Part shown: piece after piece, positions 35,256 to 44,095 of the stretch
Numbering within the stretch: the stretch's first letter is position 1
Layout: the number at the start of each line of letters is the position of its first letter
The notes under the pieces: model-generated
What the model was told of the DNA's origin: nothing
What the model saw: the letters and a program-made list of their open reading frames with translations, nothing else
Database searches by the model: none
Origin: JBALVT01 sp045110675
GTDB taxonomy: Bacteria; Pseudomonadota; Gammaproteobacteria; Pseudomonadales; Halieaceae
Reading direction: 5' to 3'
Length of the DNA: 64,000 bases
NCBI GenBank assembly: GCA_045110675.1
Contig: JBGCGJ010000065.1
Location: 1-64,000 of the forward strand
Made by a program: the position numbers and the translations under genes

Positions 35256-36682
35256 TCAGCCTGACGCCACGCTCCGTGGAAACCCGCTGGCACGCAATGC
35301 GACAAATGTATTTTTGCCAGTGGTCCTTTGGCAAGGTCCATCGCATCCAGAATACACAAACTACTGGTGTGGGTTTCGAAACTGGTGGTCACAGCTAACA
35401 AGTATCCTTCACCTTCCGGCGCATCTTCGGATTTCGGCACAAACAACGCTTCTGAGGTATTGCTTTGGCCAAAGGAATAGCGATCAACGATGTCACTTTC
35501 GTGATCGAAACGCCCTAGCGTGTTGTAGTAGCTATCGCTGTCCTCCATATTACTTGCCAATTCACCATCGGGAGAGGTATACCAGCCGTAGCGATACTCC
35601 TTGCCTTGATAGCGCGGATCACACTGTGGAAACTCTGATTCGAATTCATCAATGCATTCGAACTCTACCCTGGGCTGATCCGCATTCATATCGATCGTCC
35701 ACCGATTGAGAAACGGTTGGGCTTTGCCCATTGAAGATCCATCCAAAGTCGGGAACAAAGGTGCATGGGTAAACTGGCTGCAATCCACCGTGATAACGCC
35801 ATCTTTGTCAAAACCATTCATAAAGTGGAACACAAATGCCATATCCATTTCCAACCACTGGATATCATCCGCTGTGGTGGCATTGCGAGACAGCACACCA
35901 ATATGTACGCCCTTGTCCGGTTCCCAGGCAAATGGCGCGCCCCCTTCCATAGCTCGTTCCAATGAACCACTAATGGGAAAAACAGGGATAAGAATGTAAT
36001 TCTCGGTGACGACAAAATCGTGAATCATCGATGAGTAAGGGGTGGGAACATGGATACTCTGGGTCAACACACCTTCTGGATTGACCTTGTGAAGCATGGC
36101 ATCTGAGGCGAAAGGGCCGGTCGCCATGTAGGCAAAAAAAATCATCTCGCCAGTGGCCGGGTCGATCTTTGGATGGGCTGTCATGGCAGTATGTAACTTG
36201 CCTCGGTAAGTCCACGAGCCAATCGATTCCAAAGTTACGGGATCGATTTCGTAAGGTTGATGTCCCTCCTCCAGGGCTAACAGTCTGCCCGCATGCCATA
36301 CGATGGCGGTATTCGCCAAGCCCTCTTTATCTACCAGCACAAAGTCGCTGTATTCAGGCTCGCAGTCGAATGGGTTCATAGCGTTAATTACGGCACGGCC
36401 TTCCTTGTCTTCGATGTTCCATTTCGCCGTTCTAACCCAGCGGTTTCTATAGCCGGCTTGGCCATCTTTAATATGAAATGCATGAACCATCCCATCACCG
36501 GCGAAAAGATGATAATCACCACGCGGACTGAAGCGCTGATTGGGACCATTGCGGTAAAGCGTGCCATTGAGTTCCAGGGGAATTTCGCCTTCCACCACCA
36601 AATTGCTGGCCTCGCACTCCATTTGAATCGGGCCGTAGGGAAAGTTTAGAAAGGGGTTGTCTTTGGGCATTGGTTGGGCCAT
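35252..36682 (-). CDS. Carotenoid oxygenase (RPE65/CCD family), cytoplasmic
   Basis: A 476-residue member with the four iron His in TAHPKIDP (H170), IHDFVVTENY (H221), VFHFMNG (H286) and GFHGAW (H469). TLYRNGPN and AGDGMVHAFH are typical early blocks. It has no signal peptide, membrane segment, or Tat motif, so it is cytoplasmic. GAGG precedes the ATG. The promoter region is shared with a TetR gene and contains a perfect 7-7-7 inverted repeat, so this gene is probably controlled by that regulator. Confidence 0.93.
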   Translation of the reverse strand: MAQPMPKDNPFLNFPYGPIQMECEASNLVVEGEIPLELNGTLYRNGPNQRFSPRGDYHLFAGDGMVHAFHIKDGQAGYRNRWVRTAKWNIEDKEGRAVINAMNPFDCEPEYSDFVLVDKEGLANTAIVWHAGRLLALEEGHQPYEIDPVTLESIGSWTYRGKLHTAMTAHPKIDPATGEMIFFAYMATGPFASDAMLHKVNPEGVLTQSIHVPTPYSSMIHDFVVTENYILIPVFPISGSLERAMEGGAPFAWEPDKGVHIGVLSRNATTADDIQWLEMDMAFVFHFMNGFDKDGVITVDCSQFTHAPLFPTLDGSSMGKAQPFLNRWTIDMNADQPRVEFECIDEFESEFPQCDPRYQGKEYRYGWYTSPDGELASNMEDSDSYYNTLGRFDHESDIVDRYSFGQSNTSEALFVPKSEDAPEGEGYLLAVTTSFETHTSSLCILDAMDLAKGPLAKIHLSHCVPAGFHGAWRQAD

Positions 36683-36732
36683 TGGAACACCTCATTTTTT
36701 AAGTTAGTGGCATAAACATAGCACCAGATTTT

Positions 36733-36753
36733 TATGTTTACAATAGAAACATA
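36733..36753. promoter_or_regulatory. Perfect palindromic operator between carotenoid oxygenase and TetR gene
   Basis: TATGTTT (36733-36739), 7 bases, AAACATA (36747-36753) form a perfect inverted repeat of 21 bases. It lies 50 bases from the oxygenase start and 50 from the TetR start, the usual layout for a repressor controlling itself and a divergent gene. It does not match the CAG-N6-CTG motif. Confidence 0.72.
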
Positions 36754-36803
36754 TGATTTCATCTGCTAATATTGCCCGGAATCTGAACACTTGAGGCACT
36801 CTC

Positions 36804-37439
36804 TTGTCCCTACCCAAATCTAGCTATCACCACGGCGATTTGCGCTGCGCCCTGCTGGACGCGGCACTGGACATTATTGCCGAGCACGGACCCCAGCAAC
36901 TGACAATCAGAGAGGTCGCGCGCAAAGTTGGGGTCTCGCACACTGCTCCTTACAGACACTTTGCCAACAAAGACGATCTAATACTGGCAGTGGTGAAGCA
37001 AGGTTTTGAGCTGATGCAGCAGACCATGCAGGATAAAAAAGCCGCCGCTGCCCCCGACCCACTGAGTCAATTCGCCGCTTCCGGCACGGCATACGTGGAC
37101 TTCGCTCTGGACAACCCCGCCTATTATCGGGTGATGTATAACGGCGATCTGCTTTCAAGTACGGGACAGCACACGCTGCAACACACCACTTCTGAGACCT
37201 TTGCAGAAGTCGTGAATGACATAAGAACCTGCCAAGAGTTGCATATTGTTCGCCCCGGAGACCCCACCCTGCAGGCAATGTCTATTTTGTCCAGCATCCA
37301 CGGTTTCGTAACCATGGTGATAGACAACCGCGTCAATGCCCTGCTAGGCGACAAATATCCTCTTCAGGAAGTCAGAGATGCGATGTTGGGATCAATATTT
37401 GAAGGCATAGGGGCGATTGAAAGCCACTCGCAAGATTAG
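36804..37439 (+). CDS. TetR/AcrR-family transcriptional regulator, WHG-domain type
   Basis: A 211-residue regulator. The helix-turn-helix (ALLDAALDIIAEHGPQQLTIREVARKVGVSH then APYRHFANKDDL, about residues 15-60) is standard. The C-terminal domain with AYVDFALDNPAYYRVMY resembles the TetR WHG domain. TTG at 36804 is supported by TGAGG 7 bases upstream. It is divergent from a carotenoid-oxygenase gene and the operator at 36733 lies between them. The ligand is probably a substrate or product of that enzyme. Confidence 0.91.
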   Translation: MSLPKSSYHHGDLRCALLDAALDIIAEHGPQQLTIREVARKVGVSHTAPYRHFANKDDLILAVVKQGFELMQQTMQDKKAAAAPDPLSQFAASGTAYVDFALDNPAYYRVMYNGDLLSSTGQHTLQHTTSETFAEVVNDIRTCQELHIVRPGDPTLQAMSILSSIHGFVTMVIDNRVNALLGDKYPLQEVRDAMLGSIFEGIGAIESHSQD

Positions 37440-37444
37440 AAAAA

Positions 37445-37466
37445 ATACAGTCAATACTGTTTGTTT
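37445..37466 (+). promoter_or_regulatory. Operator-like motif, copy 4 (upstream of the first TonB receptor)
   Basis: CAG (37448-37450), TCAATA, CTG (37457-37459), then TTTGTTT. It lies 6 bases past the TetR stop and about 100 bases before the TonB receptor start. From CAG onward it differs from copy 1 at three of 20 positions. Confidence 0.65.
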
Positions 37467-37563
37467 TAAATATGGGCTTTGTTAAGATTTCCCGGCGATG
37501 CGAAGGGATTTGGAAGCCGAGCGCACAACAACCAATACACATAAATATAAACGGTTTCTAAAC

Positions 37564-39957
37564 ATGCAACGAGTTCTATCCGTAATCACACTGAGTTTAT
37601 GCCTCAGCACACACCTCACCGCCCAGACCGCCGATGACAAGCCTGCGCAGGCCAGCAATTTCGCCCTTGAGGAAATTATCGTCACTGCGAACAGGCACGA
37701 GCAAAATTTGCAAGAAGTGGCGATGTCGGTAACGGCCTTTACCGCTGATTTTTTCCAGGACACCGGCATCACCGATCTCGCCGGTCTGGAGCAGTACACC
37801 CCCAATCTCAAGATCACGCCAGGGGCCGACTCGCGCAGCACCTCGATAAGAATCCGAGGGATTGGCTCCGTGGGAAGTAACTCTGGCATTGATCCCAGTG
37901 TCGGTATGTTTATCGATGGCGTCTATCAGGGCCGCGCTGGCATGAGTATCGGTGATTTGATCGATATTGAGCGTGTAGAAATTCTCAGAGGGCCGCAGGG
38001 TACGCTTTACGGTAAAAACACCGCCGCCGGTGCGATCAGTATCATTACACTCAGACCCGCTGCGGAGTTTGAGGGGCAGGCCGAAGTCACCTATGCAAAT
38101 GACAACCGTAAAGAGTTTCGTGGCATGGTGAATCTACCATTGGGTCATTCCGGTGATGCCGTCAGGCTCACCGGCTTCACAGTCAACTCGGATCACCTGT
38201 ACGACAATACCTTCACGGGAGAAGGCTTAAACGATGCTAATAAATGGGGCGTAAAATCCCGTTTCTTGTTTGATACTGAAAGTGCGGGCGAATGGCTTAT
38301 TACTCTGGACTACAGCAAAGAGGATACCGATTGCTGCGGGTTTGCGGCCATAAGCTACGACGGATTCTCAACCCTCAATGCACCCGTTACCAATAACCCC
38401 TCCGCAGCTTTTCAGGAACAATTGGGGCTCAATGCAACGGGTAACCCCATATTGCAGTACGTCGCCTTTGAGGACAGCGAGGGATTTTCGCCGCCCAGGG
38501 CGGATCCTTTTAGCGACGACTATTGGTTTGACGGCGAGACCAGCAACAAAGTCACGGTAGGCGGCGTGGCGCTGGAGTGGAATTATGATTTGGAGAACGA
38601 TTCCACCCTGACGTTGATTAACGCATGGCGGAATTACACTTCGGACAGTTCATACGACGGAGATTTTACCGCTTATGACGCCGTGCTGGGATCAACCGAT
38701 GTAGAGCTGGACCAGTATTCCTCCGAGCTTCGCTACCATGCCAATAGCGGGGAAAGCTTTGAGACACAACTGGGCCTATACGCTTACTATTCTGAGTTCG
38801 AATCCCTCGGCACCTTCAACATGCAGGTACCACTGGTAACAAATATCGGCCTATCCCTGTTCTATCCCGAGGGGTCTTTGAACATCGATGACAACCTCTA
38901 TACCACCACCAGCATGGCGGCTTTCGGGCAAGTCATCTGGAACGTGTCAGACAAGTTCAGCGCCACTTTGGGTTTGCGCTATACCTACGAAAAAAAGGAG
39001 CGTGATGGATCGCAAATTACCGAGGGATTAAATCCTGGGTTTCCAGCTATAGATATACCTCCTGTCGCGGGGCCAGATGTGTTCTACGACGATAAGCGCA
39101 GCGATTCTGACATCTCCCCCGCCCTAAATTTGCGCTACTTTATCAATCAGGACGTGATGGCCTACGCCAGCGTTAGCAGAGGTTTTAAATCCGGCGGATT
39201 CAATCAGCGCCGAGAAGTGGTGGGTTCCAACGGCGAATTTGACGAGGAGATAGCTACCAACTACGAGCTGGGTTGGAAGGGCACCTGGATGGATCGTCGA
39301 CTGCAAGTTAACGGTACCGTGTACTTTATCCACTACGATGATTTCCAATCCCAGGGGTTCGATGGGTCGAGTATCAAGGTCACAAACGCGGGCGTATTGC
39401 AAAGCTGGGGCACTGAAATCGAAGTCACATACCTTCACGCAGAAAATCTGTTGCTGGGAACATCGATCGGCTATACAAAAGCCGAGTACGATGAGTTTGA
39501 TAACGGTCAATGTACTGTCGAGGAAGCGTTTGAAGAGTTTTATATTGTCAACGGAGCACAGGGCGGAAGCCCCGGCACCGCTGCGTTGTGCCGCAGGGAT
39601 CTCGCCGGTAAACCACTGGACAACGCACCCCAGTGGACCGCGAGCTCCTACGCCCAATATGACAAAGTACTGAATGAATCTCTGATCGGTATTGCCAGAT
39701 TGGAACACAGCTATATCGACAGTTACTTTCTCGATTCAGATCTGGATCCAAATCTGGAGAACGACGCAGTAAACCTGTTGAATTTGCGACTGACAATAAC
39801 CACCCCGGAAAACAATTGGGAAGTCGCGGTTTGGGGGCGCAATTTATTGGGCGAAGAATACTATGCCCTTGGGCTCGATATTCCCACGATTGGCGGCTAC
39901 GCTGGAATAGTAGCGCCAGATACCACGTATGGAATCACTGCAAGACTATACTTTTAA
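37564..39957 (+). CDS. TonB-dependent outer-membrane receptor
   Basis: A 797-residue protein. A signal peptide (MQRVLSVITLSLCLSTHLTAQ) is followed by a TonB box EEIIVTANR, the plug domain (TDLAGLEQYTPN, SIRIRGIGSVGSN, VEILRGPQGTLYGKNTAAGAI), and a beta-barrel ending with ARLYF. Such receptors import large or hydrophobic compounds with TonB energy. The sequence style is that of the carbohydrate/aromatics group rather than siderophore type, but this does not define the substrate. ATG at 37564 is chosen because it starts the signal peptide. It probably supplies the substrate of the catabolic genes, and an operator-like motif lies upstream. Confidence 0.94.
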   Translation: MQRVLSVITLSLCLSTHLTAQTADDKPAQASNFALEEIIVTANRHEQNLQEVAMSVTAFTADFFQDTGITDLAGLEQYTPNLKITPGADSRSTSIRIRGIGSVGSNSGIDPSVGMFIDGVYQGRAGMSIGDLIDIERVEILRGPQGTLYGKNTAAGAISIITLRPAAEFEGQAEVTYANDNRKEFRGMVNLPLGHSGDAVRLTGFTVNSDHLYDNTFTGEGLNDANKWGVKSRFLFDTESAGEWLITLDYSKEDTDCCGFAAISYDGFSTLNAPVTNNPSAAFQEQLGLNATGNPILQYVAFEDSEGFSPPRADPFSDDYWFDGETSNKVTVGGVALEWNYDLENDSTLTLINAWRNYTSDSSYDGDFTAYDAVLGSTDVELDQYSSELRYHANSGESFETQLGLYAYYSEFESLGTFNMQVPLVTNIGLSLFYPEGSLNIDDNLYTTTSMAAFGQVIWNVSDKFSATLGLRYTYEKKERDGSQITEGLNPGFPAIDIPPVAGPDVFYDDKRSDSDISPALNLRYFINQDVMAYASVSRGFKSGGFNQRREVVGSNGEFDEEIATNYELGWKGTWMDRRLQVNGTVYFIHYDDFQSQGFDGSSIKVTNAGVLQSWGTEIEVTYLHAENLLLGTSIGYTKAEYDEFDNGQCTVEEAFEEFYIVNGAQGGSPGTAALCRRDLAGKPLDNAPQWTASSYAQYDKVLNESLIGIARLEHSYIDSYFLDSDLDPNLENDAVNLLNLRLTITTPENNWEVAVWGRNLLGEEYYALGLDIPTIGGYAGIVAPDTTYGITARLYF

Positions 39958-39986
39958 GTATTCTTAAAGCAACGGTGGAGAACACA

Positions 39987-40787
39987 ATGGACACCGACAA
40001 AATTATTTCGACAGATCAGGGTACAGGCCGGGTTCAGAGTCCAAGGCGCGGTGGTTTTTTTTACAACTGGGGACCCCAGGCCTGGATAGATATGTGGATG
40101 TCCAATTCCATGCTGGTAAAAAAGGCCCATCCTATTGTCAGTCACACCTTCGTACCCATTCTGCGCCTGAGTTGCAACGACCGGGAAGCGTTGGAACAGG
40201 ACTATCAAAATATTAAATCACGGCGGGAGATTCTTCACCTGCTGGACTCCCCGCGAGAAAAATGGCGCAAACGCTATGGCAATTTTGTTCGTGAGGCCGA
40301 GTGGGCACTGCTTGAGCTTCGCCAGTATTACTCCCAGGCACAGTACGAAGACATCGTCATCGGCACCAGCGTGGCATTGTCATCTGAGACCTCGGCGGAT
40401 TTTCTCGAGATGATGAACAGCATGTCAGAGAAAAGTAACAAGAAAAAACCGAAACAGCGGGATTCCACTGAGCCCGGTTGGTTCACCCGTGTGATGTTTG
40501 AAGTATTTAACCCAGCTGGCTGGCTGACGGGCCCGGCAAAAATCACCGAGTATGATCCCGCCAACGGGCGCACGGTAATGGAGATACCGGAGTGTGGATG
40601 GCATATCTGCGCCAAGCAGGATTCCTTACCCAATCCCAATGCGCTCCCGGAGGAAGGCTGTTTGAATATTTGTAAGGGTCCTTTTGAAGCCTTGTTCAAA
40701 GGAGAAGGCGGAGGACTGAAGATGCAATTTGAACCGCATCTACCTGAGACTTCCTGTACGGTAACCATGAGCTGGAAAACCGATTGA
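39987..40787 (+). CDS. Uncharacterised Cys-containing protein, possibly ATC-hydrolase-like
   Basis: A 266-residue soluble protein with no signal peptide. The N-terminal half is helical. The C-terminal half has ECGWHIC, GCLNIC and HLPETSCTVTMSW, a Cys pattern that recalls the L-2-amino-thiazoline-4-carboxylate hydrolase-like family, but I am not sure. ATG at 39987 has GGTGGAG just upstream and follows the TonB receptor stop by 29 bases, so it is in that operon. It may act on the imported compound. Confidence 0.6.
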   Translation: MDTDKIISTDQGTGRVQSPRRGGFFYNWGPQAWIDMWMSNSMLVKKAHPIVSHTFVPILRLSCNDREALEQDYQNIKSRREILHLLDSPREKWRKRYGNFVREAEWALLELRQYYSQAQYEDIVIGTSVALSSETSADFLEMMNSMSEKSNKKKPKQRDSTEPGWFTRVMFEVFNPAGWLTGPAKITEYDPANGRTVMEIPECGWHICAKQDSLPNPNALPEEGCLNICKGPFEALFKGEGGGLKMQFEPHLPETSCTVTMSWKTD

Positions 40788-40809
40788 GAGAGGCGGCGAG
40801 AATGCTCAT

Positions 40810-41019
40810 ATGAAAGCCATAAAAAACTTCTTTCGACGCGAAAAACGTATCATCGATCAACAAAGAGAGATTGCAGCGCTTCGCAACGAGCGGGAAAAGC
40901 TACAACAACAAAATAACAGCATGCGCGAGGGAATGCGCAGATGCACCACCTGCGAATATCGTATCGAAATCAAACAACAACAGGACGTGAAACGCGAGCA
41001 CGAAACAAATTTTGAATAG
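40810..41019 (+). CDS. Small coiled-coil protein with CxxC motif
   Basis: A 69-residue, highly charged protein. A long helix (about residues 10-45) has heptad-like leucines and ends before CTTCEYRIEIK. It lies 22 bases after the previous stop and 48 bases before an SDR gene on the same strand. A CxxC after a coiled coil may bind metal or make a disulfide-linked dimer. No family was recognised. Confidence 0.55.
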   Translation: MKAIKNFFRREKRIIDQQREIAALRNEREKLQQQNNSMREGMRRCTTCEYRIEIKQQQDVKREHETNFE

Positions 41020-41067
41020 CGTTAAGAAAAACAACCCTAAGATAAATCAACTCCAAGAGGATCAACT

Positions 41068-41952
41068 ATGTCAGTCATACTAGTGACCGGTAGCAGCACC
41101 GGCATCGGCCAGGAAACAGCGTTGCATATGTCGCGCAATGGTCACACGGTTTACGCCGCAGTCCGAAACCCGGAAACCGCCCAGGAACTAAGAGAAAAAA
41201 TAGCCGCGGAAAATCTGTCGACGCAGATCATCAAACTGGATCTTGTCGATCCGGTTTCGGTCGACGCTGCGATCAAAACGGTCATGTCCGAAAATGGACG
41301 TATCGACGCCTTGGTAAACAATGCCGGTATCGGCGCAGGGCAGGCAGTAGAAGAAACCGAAGTGGAGGTGGCAAGAGAAATCTTTGAAACCAACTACTTT
41401 GGTAATGTCACCGTACTGCGTGCGGTCACTCCCATAATGCGCAAACAAAAATCGGGAAGAATTGTGACCGTAGGATCACTTGCGGGACAGGCTGTGATGG
41501 GCTGTCACGCCCACTACTCCGCATCGAAATGGGCTATGGAAGGGCTGTGCGAGGCATTGGCCTTTGAAATGGCTGAGTTCAATGTGAAAGTATCTATCAT
41601 CGAACCGGGCTGTGTGCTCACGCCAATCTGGGGCAAAGTGGAACCCCCAGCGGGCGAATCACCGTATGCCAATTCCATGGCGCGATTGGGGCGGTTTTTC
41701 CACTTCGGGCTCACCCGCCCCCCCGCTATGCCAACTGATGTAGCACAGGCTATCGCCCACGCGATTGAGTCTGACAAACCGCGTTTCCGCTATCCAGTTG
41801 GTCCTGACGCAACAGAGATAATCGCCGCCAAAAGCAAAATATCCGACGAACAGTGGATCGAACTCAACTGCCTTCAGGGCGAGGAGTTTTACGACCGCTG
41901 GGAAGAGTTTGTAGGCGTTGATTACTATCGGGGTGAACTGCCCGAACTGTAG
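41068..41952 (+). CDS. SDR-family oxidoreductase
   Basis: A 294-residue SDR with TGSSTGIGQETA, VRNPE, NNAGIGAG, VTVGSLAG (Ser), and HYSASKWAM (Tyr, Lys). The extended C-terminal part (HFGLTRPPAMPTDVAQ, FYDRWEEFVGVDYY) resembles oxidoreductases acting on larger alcohols or ketones. AGAGGA precedes the ATG. Last gene of the TonB receptor unit, convergent with the zinc alcohol dehydrogenase across 16 bases. Confidence 0.88.
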   Translation: MSVILVTGSSTGIGQETALHMSRNGHTVYAAVRNPETAQELREKIAAENLSTQIIKLDLVDPVSVDAAIKTVMSENGRIDALVNNAGIGAGQAVEETEVEVAREIFETNYFGNVTVLRAVTPIMRKQKSGRIVTVGSLAGQAVMGCHAHYSASKWAMEGLCEALAFEMAEFNVKVSIIEPGCVLTPIWGKVEPPAGESPYANSMARLGRFFHFGLTRPPAMPTDVAQAIAHAIESDKPRFRYPVGPDATEIIAAKSKISDEQWIELNCLQGEEFYDRWEEFVGVDYYRGELPEL

Positions 41953-41968
41953 ACACGCTAGAACGTTG

Positions 41969-43003
41969 TTACTCGAAGCGAGTGAGCACCTTGCACTGGT
42001 GGCTGGGTGTTCTGAGCGCTTCGAAGGCTTCCGGTAACGCATCGAGATCAATCACGTCAGTTATCATCGGCTCAACATCGATTCGACCCTCTGCCAGCAT
42101 GGCCACGCAGGTATCAAAATCGTCGCGTGTGTAAGCGATGGCAAATTGAATATTCAATTCTTTGATCAGACCAAAAAACGGCATGATGCTATCGGGTTGT
42201 TCACACACACCTACGAGAACAATTTTTCCGCGCTGTGGCGCAATCTCAATGCACTGCTGCAATAACCCCGGGGCTCCCACACACTCTATGATCACATCGG
42301 GCGGGCCGCCAGCCACCGCGATAAATTGCTCCAGCAGATGCTCTGCACCCTGGCTAAGATCGGGTTGAATGACATGCGTGGCACCCATTTTTTTAGCCAG
42401 CTGAGCTCGAGTCGCAGCCAGCTCACTGACGACGACTTCTCTGGCGCCAAGAAATCGCGACCACAAAGCCGCCGTGAGCCCAATAGGGCCCGCTCCCATT
42501 ACCATCACCCTGTCACCGGCTTTAATGTCCCCCACTCGCACGGCATGCAAGCTCACCGCTAACGGCTCGATCAATGCCGCACTCTCCAACTCCAAATCAT
42601 CGGGCAGATGTATCGTCTCTCTGGCCCCCGTCGTGACATATTCGGCGAATCCTCCCGGCACATCGATGCCTGCCACTTTCTTGGTCTGGCATTCAAAAAA
42701 ATGTCCATTGGCGCAGGCCTGACATTGGCCGCAGCCGATAAATGGCATGGCGCAGACTCGGTCACCCACCTGCCAATCATTCTTGGCATCCTTGCCCACT
42801 TCGACAATCTCTCCGACATATTCATGACCTAGTATCTGGCCGCATCCTGCAGTCGCCAAACCTTCGCGCGTAGCATGTAAATCGGTACCACAGATACCGC
42901 AGTAGCCGACCTTGACGACCAACTCGGCGGCGTCAGGAGTCGGGTCGGGAACGTTCTCGACCGCCAATGGCTTTCCCACCTCTTTAAATACTGCCGCTTT
43001 CAT
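41969..43003 (-). CDS. Zinc-dependent medium-chain alcohol dehydrogenase
   Basis: A 344-residue MDR enzyme. Catalytic zinc ligands appear in GICGTD (Cys) and LGHEYVG (His, Glu). The structural zinc site has four Cys in CGQCQACANGHFFEC. The dinucleotide loop is VMGAGPIGLTAALWS. The family includes 2,3-butanediol, sorbitol and threonine dehydrogenases, so it oxidises a secondary alcohol. AGGGG lies 8 bases upstream of ATG. It follows a ThuA gene by 52 bases on the same strand. Confidence 0.92.
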   Translation of the reverse strand: MKAAVFKEVGKPLAVENVPDPTPDAAELVVKVGYCGICGTDLHATREGLATAGCGQILGHEYVGEIVEVGKDAKNDWQVGDRVCAMPFIGCGQCQACANGHFFECQTKKVAGIDVPGGFAEYVTTGARETIHLPDDLELESAALIEPLAVSLHAVRVGDIKAGDRVMVMGAGPIGLTAALWSRFLGAREVVVSELAATRAQLAKKMGATHVIQPDLSQGAEHLLEQFIAVAGGPPDVIIECVGAPGLLQQCIEIAPQRGKIVLVGVCEQPDSIMPFFGLIKELNIQFAIAYTRDDFDTCVAMLAEGRIDVEPMITDVIDLDALPEAFEALRTPSHQCKVLTRFE

Positions 43004-43055
43004 ACGATTCCCCTGTCACTATCTCGAATTTGGTTAACACCGGTATGGTTATTGT

Positions 43056-43895
43056 TTAATTTCGGTCTCGCGCCCATTGCTTGGCATCATCGGAGCTTAC
43101 CCACTGCACTGCATTGAGTAACAACTTTTGAAAATTCGGGTTTTCATAAGCAGCCTTACTGTCACCGCATTGAAGATACACAATAGGACTGTTCAGGTAG
43201 TGTTTTACCCAGCCAATTAAATTGTGCCCTGGGGGATGCTGCCAACCCTCACGACTAAACATGTTGCCCCGCAAGGCCTGCTGGGCCGAATAAAAATTGT
43301 CTTCCACATAATCATAATTACTGCTCAGTAGCGGAATGACCTGATCGTCAAACACATGACTGAGATACAGTTCATCATTAATGGAGAAAACCGGATCGAC
43401 ACCGTCGGTGACGGGGTGGTCTATTTGCACTGTTATTTGGTGATCAATCTCGTGACGATATCCTGAATCCACACAGTGCTGCCCCCGCAATGTATCCGGT
43501 CTGTAAAGGAACTTCCCTCCTACAATCTCAGCATACTCCGGCCAAGCGGGCCACGCTGCAATGGAGTGGTGCATGAACACACAGCCGTGACCGCGTTCCA
43601 GCAGCGCCAGAAAGTTATCTTTAAAAGAGTCTGGTGGATTGACGTATCGCGGCGGCGAGCCGTCCTTTTCCGAATTCGCCTGAAAATCCAGACCGGGCAT
43701 GTCGTAAAAAACAAAGGCGTCATAATCTTCGGCCAGTTTGGCATCGAAGAAAACCTGGGAAGCGGGCTGTTCAACCGCAGTACAATCAATGCCCGTGAAC
43801 CCTTCAAACACGGCAAAAAAATCATCTCGATTAAAGGGATGGCCCTTGGTCATCACCAAAATTCGCTGCTTGGCTTGATAGTCGATTACTGACAT
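43056..43895 (-). CDS. ThuA-domain protein, copy 1
   Basis: A 279-residue protein with the glutamine-amidotransferase-like fold of the ThuA family. Recognisable blocks are RILVMTKGHPFNRDDF, DAFVFYDMPG, CVFMHHSIAAWPAWPEYAEIVGG, and VYLQCGDSKAAYENPNFQKLLLNAVQW. ThuA proteins are linked to sugar (trehalose) use in rhizobia, but members also occur in other catabolic operons and their reaction is poorly known. It is divergent from an SDR and second ThuA gene, with an operator-like motif between. Confidence 0.87.
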   Translation of the reverse strand: MSVIDYQAKQRILVMTKGHPFNRDDFFAVFEGFTGIDCTAVEQPASQVFFDAKLAEDYDAFVFYDMPGLDFQANSEKDGSPPRYVNPPDSFKDNFLALLERGHGCVFMHHSIAAWPAWPEYAEIVGGKFLYRPDTLRGQHCVDSGYRHEIDHQITVQIDHPVTDGVDPVFSINDELYLSHVFDDQVIPLLSSNYDYVEDNFYSAQQALRGNMFSREGWQHPPGHNLIGWVKHYLNSPIVYLQCGDSKAAYENPNFQKLLLNAVQWVSSDDAKQWARDRN

Positions 43896-43957
43896 TTTGC
43901 GAGCCGTTTAGAGGGTCTATTTATGCGTTTGATCAGCCACATTATCCGAACCAAAAT

Positions 43958-43979
43958 AAACAGTCAAATCTGATTGTTT
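43958..43979 (+). promoter_or_regulatory. Operator-like motif, copy 5 (divergent ThuA and SDR operons)
   Basis: CAG (43961-43963), TCAAAT, CTG (43970-43972), then ATTGTTT. It differs from copy 1 at only two of 20 positions from CAG onward. It is between divergent genes, 63 bases from one start and 117 from the other. Confidence 0.66.
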
Positions 43980-44095
43980 TTCTAAATAAGGTTTGATACC
44001 TTGATCTTCGCATAACAAAAGCAGCCGTTTTACACGCCCATTTTCTCGCCTTTTCGGCAACCTCAGGGCACTCAAGTGACTTACAGGAGACACAC

